Source: Edolisoma coerulescens (Eukaryota; Chordata; Aves; Passeriformes; Campephagidae). From it: a DNA stretch of 64,000 bases. Of the stretch, positions 37,361 to 51,459 are shown piece after piece. The stretch is from contig VWZW01000996.1 in assembly GCA_013397115.1 (NCBI GenBank), forward strand, positions 1,317,611-1,381,610. Reading direction: 5' to 3'. How positions within the stretch are numbered: position 1 is the stretch's first letter; every line of letters begins with the position of its first letter. The position numbers and the translations under genes are program-made. The notes under the pieces are model-generated. The model did not search any database, was not told the DNA's origin, and saw only the letters and a list, made by a program, of their open reading frames with translations.

Positions 37361-40300
37361 GATGACAGAAGTAGAGAAGAATAAAGGGGAAGCAAGTAAA
37401 GGCTACACTGGCGGTGTCATTTCTGCCTTTTAGCTGACAGCTCAGTTTTGTTCAGATAGGACAGGATTTTATCTGTTGCACTCCTTCTCTGTGGTTCATT
37501 TATGGATCATGGCAGTTAAGTCTTCTGAGCAAGCAGACAAAGATACACTTGATTATATTTAGAGACTTTTCCACTACTCACATTTTTCCATTAATTTCAG
37601 TAGAAGTTTGATTGAGCCCTTTGGAAACACTAAAACCCACTGAGGGCTGGGTGTGAACATTTCCAGAATAAGTGGCAAATGAACATTTTCAAAAATAATG
37701 TTCTAGCTAAAACAATTTCCTAGTAAAGTATTCACAAGCAGCAATCTTCCTGCAGTTCTTGGCTATGCAAAACAATTTAATCATACCTTAAAGCCAACTG
37801 GAAAAAAGTTGTCTAAGCCCTATAAACACAACCACTAACATTTCCAATGATCTTTCCTAATTCCTGTTGGAAAGAATCTTACAGTGCTACCTAGCAGTTC
37901 AGTTTGCATTCTCTGGAAATCATCTCTAATGAGGTGATTACCTCAGAGCAATTAGAAGTTTAGAAATAAATACAACTAAGTAAACAGAAAGATGTGAAAC
38001 ATTTTTCCAGGCTGACTTTACCAAAGACAAAGGAAATCAAATTCTTGGAAAAGGACTGACATCTTTCTAGGCATTGATTGGCATTCTCATTTTAAACACA
38101 TCAGAAAAATAACTATTTCAGGTATAGCTGGGCTCTCCATACATGCCAGCTGGTATCCCAGTAGCACCTTCATTTTTGAAAAACTGGCTGGAGTATATGT
38201 GCTCTATCTACCTGCACACCCTTCTCACCTTTCACATGAGCTTTATTGTCTGTGGCTTGAGCTTAGCAAAACTCAGCAATTTCTGCCAGGTTAGAGAAAT
38301 GGACTAAAGCTCTTGAAGTAAGGGACACCTGAAATCAGTAAAAGTCAACTGACAAAGCCCCCAGCAAACAACCAACCAAACCAACCAGTAAACAGTCAGT
38401 TTCTATCAGATGACCTCAGAGACTTCATTGTCATATCCAGTCTCCAGCTGCGGCTTGGAGTGAGGCTGGCCCAACTCTTCCACTCTTGGGTTCTCTTCTG
38501 CTGTGACTACTGTGGGGAGAAGAGCAAGGGCAACACACGTAAGGCAGCTTGCCACAAGTAGTGGGATAGAGGAAGAAAGTGGGAAGCTCAGAAAATACAT
38601 GGGTTAGCCCCTCCTTGTGTTCTGGAGACATACATACTGAGACTAAACCTCACCTCTCAAGGCACTGAGATAACTTTTTTTTCTCCAGGGAGAGGAAGAA
38701 ATGAGGAATTCTCAGATGAGACAGCATTATTACAGGATCTACTGGTGGGATAGCAGGAGAAGCTGCTTTACCTGATTAGTAAGATAGTATGCACATGGCT
38801 TTTGGACTATTTTTGCAAGGGAAAGCTTGCAAAAGTTATTTTTTGGGAGCACAACTAAATTCAACTGTTCAAGCATAGCTATGTTATTGCTCAACTATAT
38901 CCTTACATCAGTTCATAGATTATTATGATGAGTGTGTTTTTCTTGAGTCCAAGTAAAGGTTGAAAGCTTGATATCATCCAGATTCAAAGGGAAAAGGACG
39001 GAAAGAGTAAATCTCATTGGTGAAAAAGAGGGCTCAGCCAGCCCTACAGCAGTTTGACCTGAAGATAGCCTCTCACAGCCACCAATGCAGCTGTCAGTGG
39101 AGTTTTCAATAGCCAGATGTTGTTACTGGAAAATACATTCCAGAGTTCATTGGAACTACTTATAGCCCTAACCTTGTGTGACCAAGGCAGCTGAATCTGT
39201 AGCTAAAAAAAGGTATTGCAGATTAAGCTGAATGTGAAGCATCAGCTATAGAATTCTGTGGTAGTTTGCTGGCAAAACTGTAATGACTAGAAAATGCATG
39301 TGCCTCTTCACTGTGCCAGCACAACTGCTTTCCTGTTTTTAACCTGTTCTGTATATCTCAGGAGGTGAGCATATCCTTCAAACAGTGGGTGGAGCTGATA
39401 TTTTTTCTTTCCTTCTTTGCATTTGCCTGGTTTACTCTCTTGTCCCTTTAAGATCCTTCTTGTCCTGCGGTGTGAATACCATCTGATAACTGCAAAAATT
39501 TTTTGTAAAAAAATAATACAAAAACTGCCCTCCCATTCTGCAGAACAAGAGAGATTTTCATGGTCCTGGAATGTCCTTGTTTCTCAGCCACCCACAGAAT
39601 GCGTGAAAAAGTTAAATGCATTTGACATGTACAGTACATCATGTCACGTCTGCTGATGTGATCCAATAGGGAACTAAGAATTACTCAATGCAGGGCTTAT
39701 AGAAGCAAGAAAAGGAGATGATGATTGCTCAAAATTTACTCTAGTTTGTGAAACAGAATGGATCCACACACCTTGATTTCAGGGGAATATTTCCTATTTC
39801 CTGTGTAGAAAATAAAATTCAGTTAGACAGACTTATTTTTATTAACTTCGTATAATGTTTACTGAAATGTGTGGTCAGGGGCTTAAACTTAAAATGGGTT
39901 TGCAGCATGACATGTCCGTTTTCAGCAGTGAGACAGTAAAGGAAGTGGAAAATGGTATTCTGAATCAGACCCTGTAAATAAGGACCACTGATACTCTTTT
40001 ACACGGTTCTGGATCTGCACCTGAAACACCAGTACAAGTACTGAGCTACCATTTTCTGTATGTGCTGTAAGTTTGAGAAATCTCTATGAATCTGTAGAAA
40101 ATTCTATGATTTACCAGGTTACAGCAAATACTGATGCTTTATTATAGCTTGAAAAATACCTGCACTGTTTTGATGGGAAGAAACACAGTACTTAAAATTC
40201 CCAGATTCCACCTGCTGGATAGGTGTCCTGTGATATCAAAGTTTCATTATATTCTGTGTTAGGCATGCCCTGTGGGTTTGGGTAAAAGTGTTGTTAAACT

Positions 40301-43300
40301 GTAAGTTCCTCCCTCCTTTCTCACCATCTCCATTAAGCAGGAACAGGTGACAGCAATCATTCCCACCACAGTCGCATTTTTCCACGTCTCTTATTTTCTG
40401 TAGAAACAGTGTCACTTCAGCTCCTGTTTTTTAGTACAGGCTATACCTTTGGCTTGTTCCAGGTCTTGCCATTGCTAGTGCTGAAGAAATGCCTCTTCAG
40501 ATATCATCTATTTGGTGTGTTTAGGGGTCTATCAGAGGTGACCAGATCTTCACAGTACTGCGTTTTTTGTATTACTGCGGACAGTCTGTGTGTGTTACAG
40601 CTTCTCCATTACCTCTGCGTCCCTTTTATTGTACTCTAAATGTTTCAGAATTACTAACAGCCACCTTATAAACCCTGCAATTTTCTCTAGAATTTGCAGT
40701 TATTTTTCTGTACTCTCTGTTGTATGGAAGAATGTTTCAGGTACTGTCCCTGGGGACTTGGCTTTTCTTGTCTTCCTAAATGCATGGAGGTGTCTGTACT
40801 ACACTGTTTCTCTTAATTCAGGTTCTTAAATACAGTTTTCACTTTGACAATATTTAGATTGCCTATCAAGTTTATTATCACTTAGTACCATTTTAGGGTA
40901 TGTTGCTATTTGTACACATCAGGGGGATATTATATTAAAATGCTCTTTTAAGAAGAACAACAGAAAATCAGATTTTGTAATTATAAATAGGGTGTGTATG
41001 TCTTAAGGCATCTAATGAAAGGCTACTTCTATTTAAAAAAAAGAAAAATCCTAAGGAAGGAAAAGGATTCTTTTACATACTGGAAATTTACCTTCTTCCG
41101 TTACATAAAGATCTACTGTCCGAGAAACACATTTTTGGCTGATTGTACTGAGCTATTATTAGCAGTAAACATTTCAGAAGTTCATACATAGAGGAAAAAA
41201 GCAAACAAATTTATGAGTCATCCAACCTAAGGTAAACTTTGGATCAACTCTGCATGTAACTCCATGATTAAATTCCATTTGAATATCTATGCAATTTTTA
41301 ATTCTGTACTTATTAATGATAAATCACCTTATTTGGCCATTTGAAACACATCAAAGTCTCTTTAAACTGCTGTGAAAGGAGGACTTTATGATGGTGATGT
41401 CCTAGCTACAAATGCACAGAACAATTCCTGAAAGAACAGTAGAGGCTCATGGTTTTCTTCCCTTTTTCTTTTTAATAAACACTGCTTACCTCACAGATTG
41501 CTGTGTGAAAATTAAAGGCTGAGTTTATAAAATTACTAGCCCTACCCATGTCAGATCTCCACGTATTTCTGGCTGAAAAATTAGAGAGGAGACATTAAGC
41601 TTTATAGAAACCGACAATTATGAAGAAACAAATATGTGCAGAACCATTAGAGGTGCATTTGAAGGGAAATCTGTGAAAAAAAAAAGTTGATTACCAGACT
41701 TAAAATGACTGCAGAATTGCAAAGTGGTGGGGGATTTGATTCTGCAGAGTCCCCATCCCTGGGGAGACAGTTTTGGGACTGTGGCATATTGGGCTGTCTG
41801 GAATACACTGTCTCTGATCTTCTCTGGGCTAAATGGCTCTTACACAAATAATTATGTGCAGGACCGAGTTTTTATGACATGTTGACACTGCCAAAAACAA
41901 GGAGGCTGGGGACTGAGGTCTAGCACGAGTTTCGTGATGTTCCAGCTCCTCATAGGGAGTAGCTTATTCCCTGGGTTTGGTGTGGAGCACTCCAGCTAGC
42001 TCCTCCCAAGGAAATTTGCTTGTGGGATCCAGCACCAAGCAGCACACAGAGGAACCAAGCTGTGACACAGGGTTTGGTCTGGAGACTTTCATGGCATAGA
42101 CACAGCCCCAGCACTATTTATCCTTGTACCCCATTCCCAAGGTGTGCTGAGCCTCACAGGAGGAGTAGGGAAACGACAGCATTTGCAGGCACATATACCC
42201 ACAGGTTAGTGACTCCTTGTAAAGGAAAAGTGCAGTGGGATTGTAACAGTGCTGGGAAACTACACAAGAACAATGCATCTTACTGTCCAACTGCTTATAA
42301 TAGGCAATTCATGTACAGAAACCAGGCCTCACCTCACAGCAAAGACATCTTTCGAGTCAGATTGCTGGGGTTTTTGAAACATAAAGTGCTAAGCCTGAAG
42401 CAGCCCTCCAAACATCCTTTTCCATTATGGTGAGGGGATTTCATAGACAGATTTTGGAACTCTTGCTTCGTTCCATCTCGCCCTCCTTTAAGGGACCAAG
42501 AAAAACCTTTGGACACTGCCTCTTTCTTGTGGGTGCCGTCTAAGGCAAGGCTGCAGGCAAAAGAAGAACATCCCTTTCTGGCTTTCTAATGGGCCTTTAA
42601 GAGGTAACAACCTCCATCTGTTTTCTTTCTTGGATAGCAAGGGAAAGAGACAGTGAGTAGAGAACAGAGGAGGCCAGTTTGAGGCCACAGCTCCACAGGT
42701 ATGGCCTTGTTCCCACTGTCCTGAGGGAGGGTGGGGAGTTAGGCAGGTACAAATAGCCAGTTCAGTGGGTGAGAAGAAGGTCTCTGAAGGACTGGTGGTG
42801 TATGGCCAGTCAGGAGGTTCTTCCTAGGGTTGCTTTCCCTTATCTTTGAGCAGAGCACAAAACCTGCCCAGGTGGAGGGGGCAAGGTGGGGTCCTACATT
42901 AAGATCAAAGAGTACCTCCTCTTCTCTCATCAGGGTAGCCCCATTTTCCATTCTTGGAAAGAAGTAGGAAAGGTGCTGATTCTGGAGAAGAGGAAGATTG
43001 GGAAGCTGGAGTTCAGAGAGCACAACACAGAAGTGAGATGGTATTGTAGGCAGAGGAAGGTGAAAATAAAAAGCTGAGAGAAACTGAGGAAAAATTTATG
43101 ACCTCACAGCCAGGACAACAGAGAAGGAAAAGAAGAAGTCAGAAATGCTGAGGAAAAAGAAAAATTAGGTGTAAAAGCCATGTGTCACCTCTCTTTGTTG
43201 GCAAATTCATGCCACAACCCTTAAATCCCTTTTCTCTTTCTCTCTGTTGTGTTGATACATAAAGATGTGTGTTCTAAGGATTTTGTAGGCTGTATGAGTG

Positions 43301-44857
43301 GACAGAAATAACAAAAATAGATTGGCATCTCCAGAGGACAGTTCCCCAACTATCTCCAACACTTATTTTACAACAAAAATAAAGCTGAAGTGGAAAGGGA
43401 GATAAAAAGGCTTTGCATATATGTAGTGAAGAAAAATTTACAAGCGAGCATTACTCTTTCTCTGACTGCACATTCATTTTCAGAAGGACAGCAGCTTAAT
43501 GTGATGTTATGTGTCTTAAAACGGGACCTCATGCCTGGCCATCTGTTAATCTCATCTTGGTTTTCCCTCATTTTCATAGCCTAGTATTTGTATCCCTCCA
43601 GCCTATGTTCATTTCTTCATTTTTAATCAATTATTAAAATAAATAGGGAAATGGCAGAGACCTTGGGGAATAAAAAGTTCTCAGTGTGGCCTAAGTGTAC
43701 TTCCAAAAGTGGACATAAAATTCCTTCTCTTTGTCACGCAGCGTTATGACTTGAACTGTCTCTTTTCTCCTTTCAAGTATGTAATACCAGCACTAGAATT
43801 TACACCTTTTAAAAGTTATAGTATTTTTTAAGTTTCAAAAGTAAAGCTTCATTTTGTTCCAGTGTCATCTGACTTTTTTCTTTTCACATGGAAAAATCTC
43901 AGACACGGTGTGCCATTTTTACTAAGACACTGAATTCTCCCTGAGTAGCGTGGTGCAAAAAGCTTGGTACTACAAATGACATGATAAATTAAATCTTTCA
44001 ATATAAGTGAAAAAACACGTCCACAGGGAGGTCAATCTAAAAATCCCTGCAAGATTTAGACATAGTGTGAATGCACTATCCATCTCCTGTAAAGAGATTA
44101 AATAAAGAACACATTTTGACTAAAAAGAGGCATCAAAAATCAACTCCGGATTTAAATTTTCAAATATATATAGGGATTTTTAACTATTTCAGGTTGCTCA
44201 AGTAGCTAGCATAAAAGATTTTGGTGCTAAAAGCACTTCCTGAAAATCAAGGCCCTTTAAAACTGTCTCTGACCGAGTGCTGAGACACCAAGGAGGGCAG
44301 AAGTCACGCTTCTCACACTTCTCTGAAGAAACACTTGATTTGGAATTCTGAAGCATGTCAGCAGCTCCTACTAAACACTTGCACTTCTCGGGTTTTTTTC
44401 GAGACAGCTTGTGCAATGTGACATAGAAGTCAGAAAAATGAAAAGACATTTACATATGTATTTAATACATGTTGAAGAGACCCCAGGGTATGTATTAAAC
44501 CAAATTAGGAGCTCAGTTGAGCTGGTTGAGATGTTTTCTCTATGACAAACTCTGTTTTCAGCACCATTACTCAAGCTCCAGATAGATAGAAGAGAGACTT
44601 GGCTTGCCCTGCTGATGTGGAAATGTGACAGAACCCAAATTAAAGGCTTTTTGTACCGTTTTCAGGGAGAGGAAAGCTTAAATATGGATCAACCACATCC
44701 CTATATGAAGACTTATCTAAAGCAAGATCTTATGGCGGTTGCCTCTTGCTTTATCTGTGTAGCTTGTTGGAAGAGGTGAATGTTGAGGAGCTTAAGGGGC
44801 AAGACTGACTCTGCAAAAGCTTGCAGCACTTGGCTGGGCTCTAAGATTAAAGCCTCA
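37361..44857. other. gene-free DNA, moderately variable composition
   Basis: No gene is supported. The 137-codon frame at 42020-42433 (plus) begins with TTG and has no recognisable domain. Bases 42.0-43.1 kb are the most G+C-rich part of this stretch, with short frames on both strands and nothing identifiable. A short near-palindrome, TGAGGTGATTACCTCA, lies at 37930-37945. Confidence 0.6.
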
Positions 44858-44906
44858 GCTCTGCTCAGAGTGGAGCAGAGCCTCATGACTTACCTCCATC
44901 ATGAGG
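44858..44906. repeat. two adjacent perfect hairpins
   Basis: GCTCTGCTC (44858-44866) pairs perfectly with GAGCAGAGC (44873-44881) across a six-base loop. It is followed at once by CCTCATGA (44881-44888) pairing perfectly with TCATGAGG (44899-44906) across ten bases. The two stems share base 44881. The stems are short, and the pair sits inside a 142-codon ATG frame (44780-45208) that lacks any recognisable domain and runs into a CCTT microsatellite. Confidence 0.6.
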
Positions 44907-45127
44907 TGCCCTCACTCACCTGCAGGAGCTCTCTGATGGTGTTTTTTATTGTTTGCTTCCTCCCACGCAAAAAAAAGACAGCAGAGCTCTCCCCCAGAAG
45001 CAAACCACAGAACATCAGAACCTCTGTGAACTGCCAGCATCGTCTCCTGGCGACCGTTCAGGTGCAGGGCTGCCCTTGGCACTTGGCTTGTTCTCCATGG
45101 CATATCCGCTATTTCAGTTCCACACTA

Positions 45128-45153
45128 CCCTCCTTCCTTCCCTCCCTCCCTTC
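45128..45153. repeat. (CCTT/CCCT)n microsatellite
   Basis: Tetranucleotide pyrimidine repeat shifting from CCTT to CCCT units. On the plus strand it would encode a Leu-Pro-Ser run, which accounts for part of an otherwise anonymous open frame here. Confidence 0.85.
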
Positions 45154-45262
45154 TCTTTACTATCAGTTGCATGCTTTCTACACCGAGCCTTCCTGGGAAG
45201 ATGTCTGAAGCGTGGGTAAACAGAGGAATACGTGTGAGTTTTCAGGGAGCTGATGCTTCTTT

Positions 45263-45282
45263 TCTCTCTCTCTCTCTCTCTC
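45263..45282. repeat. (TC)10 microsatellite
   Basis: Ten uninterrupted TC units. The lack of interruptions suggests a potentially length-polymorphic locus. Confidence 0.9.
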
Positions 45283-47432
45283 CACTTCAGTCTTAACTGT
45301 CTTTGGTTTTTTTTTAAATTTTATTTATGATTTTTTATATAAATGTTTTTTAGAAACAAAGAGAATGAAAGCAAAATTATCCCATTTAAATTGTAAAAAG
45401 AAGATTGTAAACAGAAGCAATGTAGGTATGACTACATTAGGAAGGAAGAAAACAATTCAGAACAAATGGAAGGCAATGATGAGGGTGCCATATTGCAACT
45501 GGAGAAAAGACACTTGACATAAGAAAGAGACACAGCAATCTCTCCATAATCTAGGAAAGCAATCTGGGCAATTTGGAAATTGGTAGGACTTTTAAAAGAA
45601 AGCCTTATGTGGCTTTCAAAAATAAATGTATCTTATTTGTGGCAGCAAGCATGAAAATTCATAACAATATGATGCTCTAATGCTACTCCCTGGGTTAAGC
45701 AATTGCAAGGCAGCTGAAAGCAGTGTGGGAGAAGGGAAACCTCCTCTGCACATCAGAAAGTGGCAGGATTCAGGTTGTTTAGCCTAGATTTTTTTAACCA
45801 GACAGCCTCCAGATCTTTTGCTAAGTCATTTATGCTTTGTTATGAAAGGCAGTTATCAGCTGAAAAACTCCAGGCCTATTGCTCACCTTCCTGTAACCAG
45901 ATTTGCCATCTGCTAGGATCCAGTATTTAAATAACGATGTCTAACAATTAGAACTGAAATTTCCCCGACCCCTCAGAGGACCCTTTCCCTTACCATTATG
46001 TTGTGCCACTTTAAGCTGCTTTTCTACACAGTCTCGAAGATGTTTCTTTCTTCACACTGCATTGAGTATTATCATAGTCTTCAAAAACACCTGCCTCTAG
46101 TAAAGGCTGTGCAATCAGCAAGCTTTCATGGAGGGCATGCAGAAGAAGCAGCACAGCAGTAGGTGATGAGCATCCTTCCCTGAGAGTGCCTACAGCCCAT
46201 CTGTAGAGAGCAGATTCACCCAGCAGACCTTACAGCCTGGTACTCACCACCCAAAGCGTCCTGGGCTAGAGTCAGATCAGTCTGAGTTGCAGATTCAAGC
46301 ATCGCTCGGCTCAGTTCACACTTGACTTCATAAAGCCTCCATCTCTCAGGTACAAACCAACATACATAAGTGTGTTTTTCTGTTACGTTCATTTGTTTGA
46401 AATGCTGTGCATGTCAAAACACTCTATAAAAGTGTGGGTATCTACTAATTTTTTGAGGTAAAAATCTTTTAGCCCAAAAATTCCCTTGGAATTTTATCAT
46501 GGAGACAAAGTTTAATAAAGCAGAACTACTCGCCAAAACCCTCAGTACAATATTAAGCTGTTTGTGTCATCCGTAACATCACAGCCCAGCTCTACATGAC
46601 AGCACACAAATCAGCCTGCCAGAAGTTTAATCTCTGATGGCAAAGAGGAGCAGCTCTTTCACCTTTCTCAGGCTGGAAAAACACCTCTCACCTCTCTCCT
46701 CTCTCCCTTCTGAGTACTCTTTGTACTTAGGAAAAAATGATGAGCAACCTCATGCACTGAAAATTCCTGCATAATGCTGAAATGCTAAACATGAGAACAT
46801 TTTTTTTTTCCTCTGCAAATATAAACACATTCCACTTGAAGGTACAGTTATAAAATAGCAAAGATATGATTAAAGAATTCCATGTGGATTCATTACAAGC
46901 TTTCATTTCTGGTAAACTAATAAAGCTTTCCAGCTCATTTAAAAAAATAATCTCCCAACATTACACAGGAAGAAAAAATTATTACTCTTTGGGTCTCTGA
47001 TAGGATATTAAGAGCAAGGCAAAATATTATCTATGCCAGATATACAAGCCAATATCACAGAAAAACTCATAAAGTATATCAAGTCCAGGCAAAAACATAA
47101 CAAGCAAAAAGCAGAAAATTACTTGAACTGTAGCAAACTGACGGTAGACCCATAAATATAACTACTGTGCTCGCAGCCAAAGCTAAAACCTCAGAAACAC
47201 ATTTTCAGAGATATACAATTAAGACTGGAGGAAAAAAAATAAAAGAGAGAGAGAGAAAATTAACAATAAGCCCAAAAGCTTTTTACAGACTGTAATGAAG
47301 AAGAAAAAGAACACAAGGTACAATAATAAACCAGATGAGGTAATAATATACCCAGAAAGAGTTGAGAAGAAGGAAAGTGGACGAAAGTCATTCCTAGTTC
47401 AACTTGGCAGCAATTTAAAGGAGCAAGAAACA

Positions 47433-47450
47433 AATATATGTATGTGTGTG

Positions 47451-47481
<31 letters not shown>

Positions 47482-47485
47482 GTAT
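47433..47485. repeat. compound (TG)n/(TA)n microsatellite
   Basis: ATATATGTATGTGTGTGTCT leads into about twelve uninterrupted TA units at roughly 47457-47481. The pure TA run is likely unstable and polymorphic. Confidence 0.92.
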
Positions 47486-50400
47486 GCGCTTAAAAAACCT
47501 TCAAGAGCACTGCCAAGATTCCTTGTGGTGCTATTTCTGTGTGTACAAATATTCTTTCACAAATGCATGTGAGTAGCCACATGATGCAGGACATTGAATA
47601 CAGCAAACAAGTCTCGTTTCCATTCACGGCCTTTGCATTTCTCTAATACTGGGTTTCAGAATGTGGTGGTCTGAGGAAGAATTTTCTCACTCATGAAGAT
47701 TTTCTGTGGTAACTTAGAGGAAGGAAACAAAATCAGTTATATTGCATGAATGTTACAGGGATGTTTCCGTCCTAAGTGCTGTATATGTGGGGTTTGTGTA
47801 TTGACGGCCCAGTAGATAAGTTAATGTTTTATACATTTCTTAGAGATCTTAAAAAAAACCCAAAACAAACAAAAAATAATATTGAGCCTTTCAGTATACA
47901 CTGAAACTCCCAGGATGTATTTTGCAAGAATCCAGCAAGCTGAGTTTGAAATACATGTCTGGTAGGCTGTTTTCAAATCAGATTTTTAATTTCATGTAGA
48001 TCTTATCATTTTTCCACCCATTGTGGTGCCCGTGGTGCAGATCTGTCCTGAAGGAACATCTTTTGACTGTGCTTTGAAGAAAACAAAATCAAAAGGTGGA
48101 ACAGTAGAGGGAGAAAGAAAGCAAATTGTTCCCACACATTTATTGCCAAATAAGAGAAACATAAAGAGCTCTCTGGAGAGTTGCAGCTACAGTTGCAGCT
48201 ACGTCTTGACCTGCTGCACTGCTTTTGTTTTGTAGTCCTCAGAGGCAAATTGCATAGGGTTCACCCAGGCGAACACATAATCAACCAGCTGCAGATTCAT
48301 CCCACCTTGCTCTAGGTCCCTAAACAGAAGCCTGTGTGAGGAGCAGACCTATCTTACCCTCTTTGTACAGAGGAGAGGGAGGAATTTCCAGAAGACTCTG
48401 AAGGTTTGAATCTGAACTGTCCTTAGAAGAGCTTCTGTCATATTGAGGATAAGCTAGTTTCATTTTTTCTTTGTGTTTGAAGAGCACTCTGATGGAGATT
48501 CTAAATTCATATTGGAAAAGGCTTCTTTTTAAGCTTTCCTTTTTACCATTTTCTTTGCTTCCCTGCTTTTTGAGTCTATAGCTTCCCCCAGAAAGCGGAG
48601 CATAAAGAAAATAGCTTCACTTACTGAGAAACTAAATAATAAAATGTTAAGCAGTACACTAATTTAGTGGGGGAGTCATTGGTGATAAGGTAATTAGTGG
48701 TAGTGGTCGAAAGGCTCAACCTTGTTAAAAGGAGTTTGCAGGCTTTGTAAACCTCGAATGCCATGTTCTCAGTGCTCTGAAGATTCCCACTGTCCTGTGG
48801 TGTATTTTTGCTCTGTTTCTCTTTCCCATAGAGGAGGAGAAGCAGCACCTTCTGGTAGGCTCTGCTGCTACTACAACTAATGCTTGTGTTTTAAAATCCC
48901 ATTTAATCCACTGTGTCCATTCGAGTCACAGTGTATTTCATCCTGTTTCCCCAAGTGCCTCCTTCCCGCTCCAGAGCATTTGCTAAAGCAAAGCTCATTC
49001 ACTGCATTATACAACCCCAAATTACTCTAGGAATTAGGGCATTTCTGATCCTGCTGCTAATACTGGTGTTATACAACTGAGGCTTCCTCCAGATCTGCTC
49101 CTTCCTAAGGGCGGATAATAGAAGTTGCTGACAGGAACGGGCATTTTTCCAGGTCTGGGCTGTCGTCTGCCTGCTTCATCTGGGGCCTAATGCTGAAGTT
49201 TGCAGCTGAGATCCACCCTCTGGAGCAATCTGTTCTGTGGGGACACCAGGAAGGCAGACTGGGCTACCAGCAAAGCTCTGAGGCCAGCTGAACATCACCG
49301 AAGTTTTAGAGATGAAAGGACTAAGTGGAAGTACTCAGCCCTGGTAGAAAGTGAAGCTAGGTGCCCATTTGGCCCCTAGATGAGCTTGTTTCCAAGGAAA
49401 GAGGTTTTATGGGATCTCAAGGGACTTTCTAGATTGACCAAGTCTAGAAATACAGATCAGAGAAATCCACCGGTGGCATAGACAGGATTTACCGAAAGTT
49501 GGGTTAGTGGTAGAGTGAGGGCAAGCAGAGATCCCTGAAGCCCAAGGCCTCTGCCAGAGCTCTTATAACTTTTGGTTTTCTTGTCTAGCATCCAAGACAT
49601 ATAGGCAAAAGTCTGGAGCAATGCTGATTAACTTTGGACCTGAGAGACTCGTGGCTTTTCTGTGTATGAATAAGTAATGAAGGCGTTGGCAGCACAGTAT
49701 TCAATACATATCCTTGTGAGAGAAACAGAGAAAAGCAGGCTGTCACTATCTCTCAGCCATATCTTATTTATATATTGGAAAGAAAATAGTCTATAGTGTT
49801 TGTGGTATTCTTTAAACTACTTTCAGTGTTATATCTTAATTTACTCTTACCTCGGGAGTTAAGAAACAAACACTCCTTAAAATGCAGATTGTAAAACACA
49901 TACTTATGGCCATCTGGAAAAAACATACTGATTGATTAAAGTTCAATCTATCTGCTTTAAGAACAGCTCACAGTAACTGCAATGGTTGCAATTCCAGCTA
50001 TGAGCATTTTCTTCTTAAAACATTCCTTGTTCTTATCAGACCAATTATTCAGCAGAACTTTCACTTATTTCATGTATTTCAATGTCCAGGACATATCTGA
50101 TAGTCTGGAGCACAGTTCTGCAGAGAGAAGAACAGGATTTTGTGCATGGTGACTCAGAATTGCTGAAGAATACAAAGGTCCAGGCTCTGTGATAAAAACA
50201 GAGATATGCTTGCATACCCCCTATGCCTTAGAGCAGTTGAGAACATGATCCTAAATACTGACCACAGTTTAATTATGTACTGACATGTTCTGCCTGACTT
50301 TATATAATGTTCTTCTATTAATTCAATAATTAAGCAATTAGCCCTGAGGATATTTTGCAAAAGCAGCCTACCAGCATGCAAAACAAAATGTAAATTTTTT

Positions 50401-51397
50401 AAGTGTTCCACTCACCTCTGACAAAAGAACAGTAAGTGATTTCAGTGCAGGAAGGTCACTGAAACTGTATACTTCTAGAATGTTAATCAAAAATGCATTT
50501 TGAAATCCAAAATGAAAAGTAGAAATATTTTATGGCTACATTAGCAGAAGTAGGAAGTCTGTTCTTCTTGTATCAGTAAGGAAAATTAGGCAACAGTCTT
50601 TTACACATTTACTATGTGATGAGGTACATACACCTTGTTTGGAAAACTTTCAGAGACCTCACCCACTTGCCCTGGAGTTAGTGTGGGTCAGTGTTTCCCC
50701 ACATCTCCCCATTACCTTCTCAACCCTTCATGAAATACTGTTGATTAAATCATGTATCTTTAATTTTTCTAATAGCTTATGGATATCTTGAAAAACACAA
50801 CGTGAGACAAAAGCTCATTGAATATTATTCAATGTGCATTCCCCAATTATTCTACCAGTGTAGTCAGTTCCAAACCACTAGTAAATTTGCCATAACAAAA
50901 CTTTCTATTGACTTTCCTTTATATATAGGTTGTGCCTCTACCATACCACTTTGAGCTCCTCCCAGACGGATTCTTTTGCTGCTGGCAGGAGCCAAATATT
51001 TCTCTTCTGTCTTCTCAGTACTTGATTCATGTAGTGTTTACCCTTTTTATTCAGTCTGTTAACTAGTGGAATACCATGTCAAAGTAACAGCAGGGCTCCG
51101 TTCAAGTAATATGGACGTTGACTATAAAGCAACTGATTTATCACGTGGAACAGGTGTGCAGAAGAAAACCTGATAACAGATGGTAACTACAACTGCCAGT
51201 CATTAAAACCCTGATACTGAATTGAATTGTGTCATGTCCAAAAGGAACTCCAGGTCTCAGGCAGATGAATCAGCCCCAAAAGTCTCTCTTTTCTTTTTGA
51301 AATGAGGTAAACTATTTCTTCTGGTCTTTGTTGCTGCAGTTCTAGAAACCCACCATCTTTCAGGAATCATGAGGCAGGAGGGATAAGGCAAAAGAAG
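47486..51397. other. gene-free DNA
   Basis: No gene is supported. Bases 48.9-49.6 kb are somewhat richer in G+C and contain only short frames. The rest is AT-rich unique sequence with scattered short frames of 60-85 codons. Confidence 0.6.
48179..48202. repeat. 12-bp tandem duplication
   Basis: AGTTGCAGCTAC occurs twice in direct succession with no mismatch. It is a small duplication in unique sequence. Confidence 0.85.
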
Positions 51398-51459
51398 AGA
51401 GGTTGGAACAGATCACCCACTGGTCTCTTCCAACCTTACCCATTCTATGATTCTGTGAA
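51398..51459 (+). mobile_element. CR1 LINE 3' terminus (plus strand)
   Basis: Short CR1 tail: GAGGTTGGAACAGATCACCC, ACTGGTCTCTTCCAACCTTA and the terminal ATTCTATGATTCTGTGA octamer repeat. The orientation is plus because the octamers read ATTCTATG. Only about 60 bases remain, so the insertion was extremely 5'-truncated. Confidence 0.9.

Larger units (their letters stand above)
44907..47432. other. gene-free DNA with pyrimidine microsatellites
   Basis: No gene is supported. Besides the CCTT and CT tracts listed separately, there is an A-rich zone at 45340-45420 and a (GA)n run of about 13 bases at 47244-47256. Bases 45.6-46.0 kb look free of simple repeats and could be conserved non-coding DNA, without firm evidence. 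Confidence 0.6.

Noticed and set aside
42020..42433. 137-codon plus-strand open frame
   Set aside because: TTG start, no recognisable motif, anonymous composition.
44780..45208. 142-codon plus-strand frame beginning with ATG
   Set aside because: It runs through two hairpins and a CCTT microsatellite, which encodes its Leu-Pro-Ser-rich part. No domain, no family match, and open frames in other phases overlap it.
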